A stretch of 64,000 bases of DNA from Synechococcus sp. WH 8016 (GCF_000230675.1 NZ_AGIK01000001.1:434001-498000); one strand, 5' to 3'. Counted from the first letter of the stretch, positions 1-8,889 are shown. A program made the numbers and translations. Notes: generated by a model not told the origin, from the sequence alone.

Positions 1-1034
1 AAGAGGTGGTTCCTCGTTACCTTCTTCCGCTAAGGGGTGTTATTGACTCTCCCGACATTCCTTTAAATGTGAGCAGAAGTGCTCTGCAGACCGATCGTCG
101 CGTTCGTTCCATTGGTAATTTTGTTGCCAAAAAGGTTTCTGATCGACTGCGCAGCCTTAAAAAAGACGATCCGCAGGCCTATGCAGAAGCTTGGGAGTCA
201 TTAGCACCGTTTGTAAAAATTGGAGCGATGGAAGATGATAAGTTTGCTGATCAGGTAGAAGAACTGGTGATGTTCGCTACCAGTACCTCCGCTTCTTCAA
301 GCGAACATTGCGACCCCATTAAAGGGAATGAACGCAACTTCACCACCCTTGAGGGTTATCGCGGAAGGTTGCCTGCCGATGAGAAAATCATTTTATATTG
401 TACTGACGAAGTCTCACAATCAGCAGCATTGAACTTATGGACTTCGCAGGATCGTGAGGTGTTGTTCGCAGATACAATCATTGATAGTCAGTTTATTCCA
501 TGGCTTGAATCTCGTCATGAAGAATTAAAATTCCAGCGCGTTGATGCTGAGTTGGATTCATCCCTTAAAGAGGATACGCCAGAGCTGAGTGATGGAGATG
601 GAGAAACGAAAAGTGAAAGCTTGAGGAAATTAATCAAAGATGCCCTTGATAACGATAAAGTTACGATCCAGGTTCAAGCTCTTAAATCTGGGTCTGAAGG
701 GCCTGCCGCTTTGATTTTGCTTCCTGAGCAAATGCGCCGCATGAACGACATTGGTGCGCTCATGGATCAGCGGTTACCGGGATTGCCCGACTATCACGTT
801 CTGCTCGTCAATCAAAAACATCCCCTTGTTGAAGGCTTACTTAAACTTCAATCAGGCGGTGTCATTGTTGGCGATGCCGGTCAATCGCCTAGCGAAATGC
901 TTGCCCGTGATCTGGCCCAACACTTGTACGAAACAGCCAAGCTGTCTGTAGGAGGACTTGATCCGAAAGAGCTTGCAAATTTCCAAACCAAAAATTTGCA
1001 GCTGATGTCCCGTCTGATGGAGCGAGGTTTCTAA
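1..1034 (+). CDS. htpG: Molecular chaperone HtpG (Hsp90 family), 5'-truncated by window edge
   Basis: This is the middle and C-terminal part of an Hsp90-type ATP-dependent cytosolic chaperone. The reading frame is open to the first base of the window, so the true start lies upstream. The visible 342 residues begin at the conserved Hsp90 middle-domain stretch (LRGVIDSPDIPLNVSRS) and run through to a complete C-terminal dimerisation domain. Full bacterial HtpG is about 620-660 residues, so roughly the last 55% is present. The N-terminal ATPase domain is outside the window. It is followed after about 60 bases by rpmB on the same strand. The assignment rests on the diagnostic Hsp90 motif and the length of the C-terminal part. 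Confidence 0.95.
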   Translation, partial: EVVPRYLLPLRGVIDSPDIPLNVSRSALQTDRRVRSIGNFVAKKVSDRLRSLKKDDPQAYAEAWESLAPFVKIGAMEDDKFADQVEELVMFATSTSASSSEHCDPIKGNERNFTTLEGYRGRLPADEKIILYCTDEVSQSAALNLWTSQDREVLFADTIIDSQFIPWLESRHEELKFQRVDAELDSSLKEDTPELSDGDGETKSESLRKLIKDALDNDKVTIQVQALKSGSEGPAALILLPEQMRRMNDIGALMDQRLPGLPDYHVLLVNQKHPLVEGLLKLQSGGVIVGDAGQSPSEMLARDLAQHLYETAKLSVGGLDPKELANFQTKNLQLMSRLMERGF

Positions 1035-1095
1035 GCAGACACTTTGCTAAAGTATCCATTCGGCCATTGGCCATCGCTTTCTCAAGGACGCCGTT

Positions 1096-1332
1096 ATGTC
1101 ACGGGTGTGTCAGCTCACAGGTACTCGCGCCAACAACGGCATGGCTGTGAGCCACTCGCATATACGCACCAAAAAGCTGCAACAGGCAAACCTGCAGCAG
1201 CGTCGTCTCTGGTGGGCAGAGGGCAAACGTTGGATCAACCTGCGTATCACCACCAGAGCTCTTAAGACCATCCAGAAAAAAGGTTTGGGTGCCTACGCCC
1301 GCTCCCTGGGAATCAACCTCGCAAAACTCTGA
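1096..1332 (+). CDS. rpmB: 50S ribosomal protein L28
   Basis: A 78-residue basic protein with the typical L28 beginning (MSRVCQLTG) and the conserved core [14 protein letters not shown], ending LGINLAKL. L28 binds 23S rRNA in the large ribosomal subunit. Length and motifs match the bacterial family closely. It lies alone between htpG and a peroxiredoxin gene on the same strand. A longer overlapping reading frame beginning near 1044 is a shadow. Confidence 0.97.
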   Translation: MSRVCQLTGTRANNGMAVSHSHIRTKKLQQANLQQRRLWWAEGKRWINLRITTRALKTIQKKGLGAYARSLGINLAKL

Positions 1333-1366
1333 ATCTCTCTAGAATTCGGTCACTGACACCGGTTTC

Positions 1367-1918
1367 ATGAATAGACGATCCCTCCTCCAGACTGCAGTTC
1401 TGGGGGCAGGGGTTTTTTTATTGGCTCCCGGCCGAGTCAGTGCATTGGGCGGTCAAGCTCCTGAGATCGGAATCAAAGCTCCCGATTTTGATCTTCCTGG
1501 TTTCAGCAGTGTTCATCCAGAGCAAACGCGTTGGAGTTTGACCAACCTCCAAGGACGTTGGTTGGTGGTTTACTTCTATCCAAGGGATTTCACTTCTGGT
1601 TGCACCATCGAAGCTCATGGCTTTCAGGATGCGTTGCCTGCCTTTCAAAAGAAAGGGGCAGAGGTGGTTGCGATCAGTGCTGACTCCGTCAGCGATCACG
1701 AGTCGTTTTGTAGCTCTGAGGAGTTGAAATTTCCGTTGCTCTCCGATCCAGATGGCCTCGTGAGCAAAGCCTATGGGTCGTGGATGGCCCCATACTCGAT
1801 GAGGCATACGTTTCTCATTGATCCTGAGTCTGTTCTTCGAGCTGTATGGACAGGAGTCCGTCCCGTCGGTCATGCCAAGGAGGTGCTAACGCGTCTCAAT
1901 GAGTTACAGACTGGTTGA
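1367..1918 (+). CDS. Peroxiredoxin of the BCP/PrxQ family with Tat-type signal
   Basis: A 183-residue thiol peroxidase-like protein. The N-terminus (MNRRSLLQTAVLGAGVFLLAPGRVSALG) has a twin arginine followed by a hydrophobic stretch and a plausible cleavage site near residue 27, suggesting folded export to the thylakoid lumen or periplasm. The thioredoxin-fold domain carries the peroxidatic site DFTSGC with Cys79. Classical BCP/PrxQ proteins have a resolving Cys five residues later; here that position is His84. The only other nearby cysteine is Cys115. It is therefore either a 1-Cys enzyme or an atypical 2-Cys enzyme. It probably reduces peroxides, but the substrate and electron donor are not visible. 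Confidence 0.88.
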   Translation: MNRRSLLQTAVLGAGVFLLAPGRVSALGGQAPEIGIKAPDFDLPGFSSVHPEQTRWSLTNLQGRWLVVYFYPRDFTSGCTIEAHGFQDALPAFQKKGAEVVAISADSVSDHESFCSSEELKFPLLSDPDGLVSKAYGSWMAPYSMRHTFLIDPESVLRAVWTGVRPVGHAKEVLTRLNELQTG

Positions 1919-1954
1919 GTTATCTGTGCGTGTTAGAGATGGAGGGTTGACCAT

Positions 1955-1968
1955 GGCTCTATAGAGCC
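1955..1968. promoter_or_regulatory. Perfect 14-bp palindrome upstream of ggpS, possible operator
   Basis: The sequence GGCTCTATAGAGCC is a perfect palindrome ending 18 bases before the ggpS start codon and just upstream of its purine-rich ribosome-binding site (GAGAGGTGAAG). Its position in the leader of a salt-response operon makes an operator or a small leader hairpin plausible. No regulator gene is adjacent. Function is inference. Confidence 0.4.
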
Positions 1969-1986
1969 AAAAACGAGAGGTGAAGC

Positions 1987-3483
1987 ATGGCGGTCACAAA
2001 GGGACAAAGTCCTTTCATTCTTCTGTACCATCGCACGCCGTTTGATGAAGGAAGAGATGAAAATGGCAAGAGAATTTGGTGCGATCAGAAAAGTCCCAAT
2101 GGGATTATTCCTACATTAAGGAATTTATTCCGCACAAGAGAAAATGGCACTTGGATCGCCTGGAGGAAGGTTGACAATGTTGAAGATTCGAATGATGAAA
2201 GCATTTCGATGTCGGATCCCAGCCCCTTTACGTTATGCAGAATTCCCCTAGAAGAGAATCAGATATCAAGCTTTTATCACGTCACATCGAAAGAATCCTT
2301 TTGGCCAATTCTGCATACATTCCCAACTCATTTTAATGTCAACAATGCAGATTGGGGTATTTTTGAAGAAGTTAATCTGAGATTTGCTAAAGCTGCCTGT
2401 CGGCAGGCAGCTGAATCAGCCACTGTATGGGTTCATGACTACAATTTATGGCTTGTTCCTGGCTACATCAGAGAATTAAGGCCTGATTTAAAGATTGCTT
2501 TTTTCCATCATACGCCGTTCCCTGGTAATGATGTTTTTGCCATTTTGCCATGGCGTGAGCAAATCCTTGAAAGCCTACTAAGTTGTGATGTGGTGGGATT
2601 CCATATTCCCCGTTATACCGAAAACTTTGCCCGTGCGGCCAACTGCTTACTCGGTGCCAAGAAGGGAGCGAAGCAACCTGTCAATCCTCGATTCGTTTCA
2701 ACTGGCTCCGCTTTAACCGAACCCTCGGAGACCCCTTGCTTACATTACAAGGGCCGTAAGATTCAGCTCTTGTCTTCTCCTGTTGGAACATCTCCGGATG
2801 TTATTCAGGAGCTTGCAGGTCGTGATGATGTTCAAGAATTGGCTGATAAAATTGATGACGACACCAAAAAAGGTAGAAAGCTCATTCTTTCTGCTAGCCG
2901 AGTTGACTACACCAAAGGCAATGAAGAGCTGTTGCTTGCGTTCGAACGTTTACTGGAACGGCGACCTGATTGGCATGGGAAGGTTGTGCTCATGCTCGCC
3001 TGTGTTGCCGCTGCAAGCGGCATGAAAATCTACGAAGATACCCAACGTACGATCGAAGAAACGGCAGGTCGCATCAATGGTCGATTTAGTTTGATTGATT
3101 GGGTTCCTATCCGGTTCTCCACAAGGCGCATACCCTATGAGGAAATGGTTGCATGGTTTACGCGATCAGATATCTGTTGGATTACACCTCTGCGTGATGG
3201 TTTAAATCTCGTCGCAAAGGAATATGCGGCAGCACGTAAGGATCGTGGCGGTGTCTTAGTTCTGTCAGAATTTACGGGTGCTTCTGTTGTTCTTGATGGA
3301 GCAATCTTAACCAATCCCTATTCCCATCGACAGATGGACGAGACGATTGAACGCGCTCTAGAAATGCCAAAAGATGAACAGATTAAACGTATGAGCAGAA
3401 TGAGCAGTGCTGTCGAGAGTTTTACAGTGAGTGACTGGGTTAGTGAGCAAATGAATGCTCTTGAAGGTCAGAATGGTATTTGA
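1987..3483 (+). CDS. ggpS: Glucosylglycerol-phosphate synthase
   Basis: A 498-residue GT20-family enzyme that joins glucose from ADP-glucose to glycerol-3-phosphate, the first step of glucosylglycerol synthesis. Glucosylglycerol is the compatible solute of moderately halotolerant cyanobacteria. The N-terminus (FILLYHRTPFDEG) and the segments HDYNLWLVPGYI, FFHHTPFPGNDVF and SRVDYTKGNEELL match GgpS rather than trehalose-phosphate synthase. The length equals the family norm of about 500 residues, with no fused phosphatase domain, so the dephosphorylating enzyme must be encoded elsewhere. It heads an operon with the ggt transporter: the ggtB start follows its stop within 3 bases. A perfect palindrome precedes its ribosome-binding site. 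Confidence 0.95.
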   Translation: MAVTKGQSPFILLYHRTPFDEGRDENGKRIWCDQKSPNGIIPTLRNLFRTRENGTWIAWRKVDNVEDSNDESISMSDPSPFTLCRIPLEENQISSFYHVTSKESFWPILHTFPTHFNVNNADWGIFEEVNLRFAKAACRQAAESATVWVHDYNLWLVPGYIRELRPDLKIAFFHHTPFPGNDVFAILPWREQILESLLSCDVVGFHIPRYTENFARAANCLLGAKKGAKQPVNPRFVSTGSALTEPSETPCLHYKGRKIQLLSSPVGTSPDVIQELAGRDDVQELADKIDDDTKKGRKLILSASRVDYTKGNEELLLAFERLLERRPDWHGKVVLMLACVAAASGMKIYEDTQRTIEETAGRINGRFSLIDWVPIRFSTRRIPYEEMVAWFTRSDICWITPLRDGLNLVAKEYAAARKDRGGVLVLSEFTGASVVLDGAILTNPYSHRQMDETIERALEMPKDEQIKRMSRMSSAVESFTVSDWVSEQMNALEGQNGI

Positions 3484-3485
3484 AG

Positions 3486-4757
3486 ATGAATTTGAATATG
3501 TTCCTGCGCAGGGTTCTTGTTTCTCTCTCTGTTGTATTGATTTGTACTGCCTGCATTGGGCTCGTCCAAGCAAGATCGATTGAATCAGTTTCTTTTTTGA
3601 TGGCTGCTCCCTTCGCCGATGCGACACAGGATTTGGTCATGCAATTCAACAGGGAGCATCGAGGGGACATTCATCTAAAGGTTATTCGTGGCCCGTTAGA
3701 AACAGAAGCTATTTCTGATTTAGCCATTAGTAGTTTGCTTTTAGGCAAAGCACCTTTTGATGGCTTGCTCATGGATGTGACCTGGCTACCTAAGTATGCT
3801 GCAGCTGGCTGGATGGAACCTCTTGAGGGGTTTTTCAATCAAGATGATTTGGATTCATTAGCGATGGGTGCTCGCGAGGGAAACTCCTATGACGGTCATC
3901 TTTATCGCTGGCCTATGACCTCAGATATGGGATTGCTTTACTACAGAACGGATTTGATGGATAAACCACCAGAAACACCGGATGAATTGGTCTTAATCAG
4001 TCAAACTCTTCAGAAAGATAAAAAAATTGATTGGGGTTATGTCTGGCAAGGCCGACAATATGAGGGGCTTAGTTGTGTCTATTTAGAAATGATTGATGGA
4101 TTTGGTGGTGATTGGTTGGAACCTACTGATAATCAAATTGGCTTAGATTTGAAACCGGGTGTAGAAGCTGCAGCTTGGTTGCAAGGGCTTATTGATCGTG
4201 GCGTTAGCCCAAAGGCCGTTACCAATTATGCGGAACCTGAGGCTCTACAGAGTTTCAAAGTTGGTGATGCAGCTTTTATGCGGAATTGGCCCTACGCCTG
4301 GGCTGAACTGCAAAAATCCGATAGCGCTGTGAAGGGGAACGTTGGCATCACAACGATGGTGGCCAAGCCTGGTCATGCCACTTCAACCCTTGGGAGCTGG
4401 GGACTGACGGTTTTGAAAGGTTCTAAACATGTGGATGCTTCGATTGAAGCGATCCGTTTTTTAACGACTGATGCTGCTCAAAAGCAGCTGTATCTCCAAT
4501 ATGGATATACACCAACACAACAAGCTGTTTTTGATGACCCACAATTGCTAACCGAATCTCCAATACTCGAAGATTTTCAGAAGGCCTTGAAAGTTGTTAA
4601 GCCAAGACCAGAAACTCCTCTGTATGCTCAAATTAGTGATGTTTTGCAACGCCAACTCAGCAGTATTCTTACGCATGAACAGACACCCAAGGCAGGGATG
4701 GATGTGGCAACAGATAACACCAGGCAAATCCTGATCTCAGCAGGTGATCAACCATGA
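3486..4757 (+). CDS. ggtB: Glucosylglycerol ABC transporter, substrate-binding protein
   Basis: An extracytoplasmic solute-binding protein of family 1 (sugar type), about 423 residues. An N-terminal hydrophobic signal (about residues 9-27 of MNLNMFLRRVLVSLSVVLICTACIG) is followed by a typical sugar-binding fold with the motifs FDGLLMDVTWLPKYAAAGWMEPL and MTSDMGLLYYRTD. A TTG six bases earlier could also initiate, but the ATG at 3486 is the natural choice. A cysteine at the end of the signal is near a lipobox, but the lipobox is not canonical. It lies between ggpS and the permease ggtC, whose start overlaps its stop by 4 bases (ATGA). It probably captures glucosylglycerol, and possibly sucrose or trehalose, that leaks from the cell. 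Confidence 0.9.
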   Translation: MNLNMFLRRVLVSLSVVLICTACIGLVQARSIESVSFLMAAPFADATQDLVMQFNREHRGDIHLKVIRGPLETEAISDLAISSLLLGKAPFDGLLMDVTWLPKYAAAGWMEPLEGFFNQDDLDSLAMGAREGNSYDGHLYRWPMTSDMGLLYYRTDLMDKPPETPDELVLISQTLQKDKKIDWGYVWQGRQYEGLSCVYLEMIDGFGGDWLEPTDNQIGLDLKPGVEAAAWLQGLIDRGVSPKAVTNYAEPEALQSFKVGDAAFMRNWPYAWAELQKSDSAVKGNVGITTMVAKPGHATSTLGSWGLTVLKGSKHVDASIEAIRFLTTDAAQKQLYLQYGYTPTQQAVFDDPQLLTESPILEDFQKALKVVKPRPETPLYAQISDVLQRQLSSILTHEQTPKAGMDVATDNTRQILISAGDQP

Positions 4758-5635
4758 TCGCTTTTCTATTACTTCCAGCACTTCTGCTGCTTGTTATTGT
4801 CTTTGTTGGTCCCTTGCTGCGTTATGCATGGCTTAGTTTTCATGCCGACTCTGTTATTACCGGGCTAATCGCGATCCCCAATGGTGGTGCGAATTGGCTG
4901 CGATTGCTTCAGGATCAACGCTATTGGCAGGATCTTGGGCAAACCCTGCGTTTTTCCGGAGTGTCTGTTGGTCTTGAGCTCGTTCTTGCCCTCATGGTTG
5001 CTCTCCTACTGGATCAGCGCTGGCGAGGACGAGATGTTGTGAGAACCCTTGCCCTGATTCCTTGGGCACTCCCTACCACTGTGATGGCACTTGGGTGGCG
5101 CTGGATTTTTAATACCCCTTATGGACCGGTTGATCACTTAACCAGAATCGTTGGATTGGGATCACTGAATATTCTCGGTGACCCAAGACTCACATGGATG
5201 GCAACCGTATGGGCTGATGTTTGGAAAACAACGCCCTTTGCTGCATTGATTTTGTTGGCTGGATTGCAGACGATTCCAGTGGACCTTTATGAAGCCGTGC
5301 GTCTCGAGGGTGGCAATGCGTTTATTTGCTTGCGACGTATCACGCTTCCCTTGCTTCGTCCGTACATCCTACTTGCCTTACTTTTTAGACTTGCACAAGC
5401 CTTTGGTGTGTTTGATCTGATCCAAGTTCTTACAGGAGGTGGACCCGCGAGTAGTACTGAAAGTGTTGCCTTATATGCTTATTGGAATGCCCTTAGATTT
5501 TTAGACTTTGGTTATAGCGCAACGATTATAATGGCTAGTTTTATACTTATCAGCCTTCTTTGTATTCTTGCTTGGATTGTTTTGCAAATTCTTATTCCTA
5601 CGCATTCAAAGTCACAGGAGGTCGTTGAGTCATGA
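4754..5635 (+). CDS. ggtC: Glucosylglycerol ABC transporter, permease 1
   Basis: A 293-residue inner-membrane permease of the CUT1 sugar family (MalF/UgpA type) with about six hydrophobic segments. The cytoplasmic coupling loop is seen at [26 protein letters not shown], the EAA motif that contacts the ATPase. The start codon overlaps the ggtB stop and the stop overlaps the ggtD start by 4 bases, indicating translational coupling. It should form a heterodimer with the ggtD product and use the GgtA ATPase. The substrate assignment rests on operon context with ggpS. Confidence 0.9.
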   Translation: MIAFLLLPALLLLVIVFVGPLLRYAWLSFHADSVITGLIAIPNGGANWLRLLQDQRYWQDLGQTLRFSGVSVGLELVLALMVALLLDQRWRGRDVVRTLALIPWALPTTVMALGWRWIFNTPYGPVDHLTRIVGLGSLNILGDPRLTWMATVWADVWKTTPFAALILLAGLQTIPVDLYEAVRLEGGNAFICLRRITLPLLRPYILLALLFRLAQAFGVFDLIQVLTGGGPASSTESVALYAYWNALRFLDFGYSATIIMASFILISLLCILAWIVLQILIPTHSKSQEVVES

Positions 5636-6444
5636 ACCGTCGTTTTCTTGTTGGACTGCTTTTGTTTTGGTCGTTAGGTCCCTTGCTCTGGCAGGTTTAC
5701 ACATCCCTTTGTAGTGATCAAGCTCTTACACAACCCTTTGCTTCCATCGACCACCGCTGGACTCTTGTTCATTATCAGAATGTTTTAACGGCCAATCCAC
5801 CGTTTTGGCGATATCTCGTTAACAGTTTGATAGTGGGCGTATCTAGTACATTTCTTTGTTTACTGCTCGCTCTCCCTGCTGCCTATGCATTAAATCGGAT
5901 TCCCAGAAAGGTATCCATGTTGAGTCGATTGGCTCTTGTCGGTGCTGCTCTGTTTCCTTACGTGCTGTTGTTCTTGGCCTTGCTTGAATTAGCGCGTGTT
6001 TTGAATCTGGGCAACCAGCTCTTAGCGTTAAGCCTCCCCTACGCTGCACTTTCTCAACCTCTTGCCATTCTTCTACTGAATAGTGCGTTCAGTGATCTGC
6101 CACCTGAATTAGAGGATGCGGCAAAGCTCGAAGGCCTTTCATTGTTTCAAAGATTCCGTTGGATCTTGATCCCTTTGATTTCCCCTGCGACCGCGAGTAC
6201 GGCCATTCTGGTGTTTCTTTTCTCTTGGAATGAGTATCCTATTGCTTTAACTTGGATTAGCGATTCTAATAAATTAACTTTGCCCGTTGCCATGGCCAGA
6301 ATTGCAGGATCTTCCATTTATTCTGTTCCTTATGGTGCTTATGCAGCAGCAACAGTGCTCGGCTCCATCCCCTTGGTCTTACTCGTTCTGATCTTTCAAA
6401 AACCGATTGTTTCTGGTCTTACTAGCGGAGCTGTAAAAGGATGA
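5632..6444 (+). CDS. ggtD: Glucosylglycerol ABC transporter, permease 2
   Basis: A 270-residue CUT1-type permease (MalG family), partner of the upstream ggtC product. Hydrophobic segments alternate with an EAA coupling loop at LEDAAKLEGLSLFQRFRWILIPL. Like ggtC it overlaps both neighbours by 4 bases, so all four transporter genes are translationally linked. It acts in the cytoplasmic membrane in uptake of glucosylglycerol. Confidence 0.9.
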   Translation: MNRRFLVGLLLFWSLGPLLWQVYTSLCSDQALTQPFASIDHRWTLVHYQNVLTANPPFWRYLVNSLIVGVSSTFLCLLLALPAAYALNRIPRKVSMLSRLALVGAALFPYVLLFLALLELARVLNLGNQLLALSLPYAALSQPLAILLLNSAFSDLPPELEDAAKLEGLSLFQRFRWILIPLISPATASTAILVFLFSWNEYPIALTWISDSNKLTLPVAMARIAGSSIYSVPYGAYAAATVLGSIPLVLLVLIFQKPIVSGLTSGAVKG

Positions 6445-7418
6445 CTCTTCAAATTCAAAATTTAGGACGTCGTGTTGGCCAACAATGGATTGTTCGTCAT
6501 CTCAATCTCCATGTTGATAACGGTGAATGTGTTGCCTTAGTTGGTCCATCTGGGTGTGGTAAAAGCACAACTCTGCGCCTCATTGCTGGCCTTGATCCTG
6601 TTTCTGAAGGCGAGATCATTCTTGATCAAGCCAACGTTACGCATGCCACAGCTGCTCAGAGAGCTGTGGGAATGGTTTTTCAAAGTTATGCCTTGCTTCC
6701 ACATTTGAGTGTGATGGCAAATCTAGAACTAGGTCTTCGCGTACGAGGGGTCGGTCCTGCTGAACGGTTGCAACGGATTCAAGACATGCTTGATCTTGTT
6801 CAACTGCAACAGCATGCAGATGTGTTGCCTGCTCAGTTGTCTGGAGGTCAAAGGCAACGGGTGGCGTTAGCCAGGGCTTTGTTACGCGATCCAGATGTGT
6901 ATCTGCTCGATGAGCCTATGAGCAATTTGGATGCTCAACTGCGCGAAGAGTTACGGCCAGAACTTCGTCGTCTCGTTCTTAACCGTCAAAAACCAGTGAT
7001 CCATGTCACGCATGATCAGCATGAAGCGATGGCGATTGCTGATCGTATTGCTGTTCTCCACTCTGGGCGCATTCAACAGGTTGCCACTCCTGCAGATCTT
7101 TATCATCGTCCTGAAACTTTGTTCATTGCCAAATTTATTGGTCGTCCCCAAATCAATTGCCTTTTGCCAAAAAATGGGGTTGTGTGTGCTGTGAGACCTG
7201 AGGCTCTTTTCTTTGCCAAGGAGGGTCTGCCCTGCAAATTAATTTCCCGTGAATGGCTCGGTAGTTCTCAGCTTCTCTACCTTGACTCTCCTCAAGGTCA
7301 GTTGAGATTATCTTGCTCAACGACAGTTGAAATTCCTGAGACGCCTTTTGTTTCTTGGAACTCTTCAGATGAGCATCATTTTGATGAAGAGAGCGGCTGC
7401 CGTCTTTCTAAACATTGA
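6441..7418 (+). CDS. ggtA: Glucosylglycerol ABC transporter, ATP-binding protein
   Basis: A 325-residue MalK/MsmK-type ATPase. Walker A GPSGCGKS lies at residues 35-42, the signature LSGGQ at 133-137, Walker B VYLLDEP at 153-159 and the switch histidine at 191 (HVTHD). After the nucleotide-binding domain only about 85-90 residues remain, with one recognisable OB-type segment (AVRPEALFF, WLGSSQLLYL). The regulatory C-terminus is therefore shorter than in most sugar-importer ATPases, which reach 360-370 residues. It is the last gene of the ggpS-ggtBCDA operon; in Synechocystis ggtA is unlinked from ggtBCD. Its 3' end overlaps the convergent pyruvyl-transferase-like gene by 11 bases. Confidence 0.92.
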   Translation: MTLQIQNLGRRVGQQWIVRHLNLHVDNGECVALVGPSGCGKSTTLRLIAGLDPVSEGEIILDQANVTHATAAQRAVGMVFQSYALLPHLSVMANLELGLRVRGVGPAERLQRIQDMLDLVQLQQHADVLPAQLSGGQRQRVALARALLRDPDVYLLDEPMSNLDAQLREELRPELRRLVLNRQKPVIHVTHDQHEAMAIADRIAVLHSGRIQQVATPADLYHRPETLFIAKFIGRPQINCLLPKNGVVCAVRPEALFFAKEGLPCKLISREWLGSSQLLYLDSPQGQLRLSCSTTVEIPETPFVSWNSSDEHHFDEESGCRLSKH

Positions 7419-8502
7419 TATTATTTTCTAGTCTGCTCAAGGATAACCTGAGTGCTTTTTCGTGTTCGTAGGATTGTGTTCTGATGCTATGAAGATGGCT
7501 CTTGGACGGAGGATTTTTCATGCATGTTTGCCATTGTTCCAGCAATATTTCTAGGCTTGGTAGGTGTGACAGATCAAACCAAGGCACATCAGCCGTACGT
7601 GCTGCTGCTTCTACTTTTGGGTCATAGCTGAGTCCTGCCGTTGGACATTGATTGACAATCGCTAAAATTAAGGCATGCAATCGCATGGCTATCACCAGAC
7701 TTGCCTCACTAAATATCTGTTTTGCATGCTCGATGTTTTCTGCAACAACAGTCTCTGAATTTGCCGCCAAGGTATTGGGTACCAACCCTTTCTCTGTCAG
7801 TGTTTGCAACAAGTTGACATCTTGATTGGCATGAAAGGCCAACCATGTGACCGATCGATTGCTGCTTTTGCTCAAATAATCGACTCCTTGCAGTAGGACT
7901 GACCATCCAGCGTCTGTTAACAATTGGCTTGGTCGCCAACACAGCACAATATTTCCTCCCCCTTTGTGTTCAGTCATCTGATGGGTCCAGACCGGATCGG
8001 GAGCCACTGACATCGTCGTTTTGATTCCCAGTTGCTTGGCCAGTTGTATGGATGCTGTGTCTCTCCAGGTAATGGAGGCAGCACCGTTGAGAACAAGGCC
8101 CACGAGAAAGCGGCTGCATGGATGCTTGAGCGGTCCGAGACCTTGCCCCCATAGCAAGACGGGCTTGCGTTTTGCTCGTGCCACCACAATCAAAACGATG
8201 TAATAAAGAAGGCTTCGAAAACTTGTGCTGTCTTGGAGCAGGCTTCCACCTCCCAGCACCACCACCTGGACGTGTTGAATGCTCTTCAAGACGTCTTTTA
8301 ATGACCTCCTGTTTACGACAGCTGAATTCGGAACAAGCGTTTGAACCGCCGATGCATCGTGGGCTGTAATCAAGGGTTGCCAGCCCTCGGGCAACTGTTT
8401 GTTCAACACCTCAAGCAGGGCGTCATCTCCAAGGTTGTGTTCTCCGTAATAGCCACAGAGGAGAATGCGCCTAGGCGAGAAAGACGGAGCCAGCCCAGAC
8501 AT
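7408..8502 (-). CDS. csaB: Polysaccharide pyruvyl transferase family protein (CsaB-like)
   Basis: About 364 residues, related to CsaB and other enzymes that add pyruvyl ketals to cell-surface polysaccharides. The beginning RRILLCGYYGEHNLGDDALLEVLN is the family hallmark, followed by VVLGGGSLLQD, LLWGQGLGPL and the late segment SLVIAMRLHALILA. Initiation is uncertain: in-frame starts occur at 8526 and at the ATG chosen here, close to the conserved region. It is convergent with ggtA (11-base overlap) and divergent from the small membrane gene at 8575. The precise acceptor sugar is unknown. Confidence 0.85.
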   Translation of the reverse strand: MSGLAPSFSPRRILLCGYYGEHNLGDDALLEVLNKQLPEGWQPLITAHDASAVQTLVPNSAVVNRRSLKDVLKSIQHVQVVVLGGGSLLQDSTSFRSLLYYIVLIVVARAKRKPVLLWGQGLGPLKHPCSRFLVGLVLNGAASITWRDTASIQLAKQLGIKTTMSVAPDPVWTHQMTEHKGGGNIVLCWRPSQLLTDAGWSVLLQGVDYLSKSSNRSVTWLAFHANQDVNLLQTLTEKGLVPNTLAANSETVVAENIEHAKQIFSEASLVIAMRLHALILAIVNQCPTAGLSYDPKVEAAARTADVPWFDLSHLPSLEILLEQWQTCMKNPPSKSHLHSIRTQSYEHEKALRLSLSRLENNINV

Positions 8503-8574
8503 GCACAACACCATGCTTACCCTCATTATCAGCGCTTAGGGCGCCTACGTTGGTGAATCGCTCGGTTGTACTGC

Positions 8575-8889
8575 ATGCATGCCCTTTCGTTTGGCACATG
8601 GTGGATTCATGTGGCTTCTGTCTTTGAGTGGCTGTTGGCGATGGTGTTGATCGCTCAGCGTGGATCTCGCGGCTCTCAGATGAGCATGATCTGGCTCTCT
8701 GCAGCCATGATTCCGGCGCTGATCAGCGCCATGGCTGCATGCACTTGGCACCTCTATGACAATGCTGAGAGTCTTCGCTGGCTCGTTACGTTGCAGGCCA
8801 GTACAACCCTCCTTGGAAACGTCACCCTGGCGATTGCTGCCTGGAATCTGCAACGCGACGCACCGGTTGATATGAAGGTGAAGGGATGA
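8575..8889 (+). CDS. DUF2499 / Ycf49-like small membrane protein
   Basis: A 104-residue integral membrane protein starting MHALSFGTWWIHVASVFEW with about three hydrophobic segments. It resembles the DUF2499 (Ycf49-like) family conserved in cyanobacteria and plastids, which has no settled function. An ATG three codons upstream is also possible. The last codons overlap the next gene by 4 bases (ATGA), so the two are probably co-translated. The pair lies directly upstream of psaK on the same strand. Confidence 0.8.
   Translation: MHALSFGTWWIHVASVFEWLLAMVLIAQRGSRGSQMSMIWLSAAMIPALISAMAACTWHLYDNAESLRWLVTLQASTTLLGNVTLAIAAWNLQRDAPVDMKVKG

Noticed and set aside
1044-1265. 73-residue frame overlapping rpmB
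   Set aside because: Shadow of the L28 gene in another frame; rpmB is certain.
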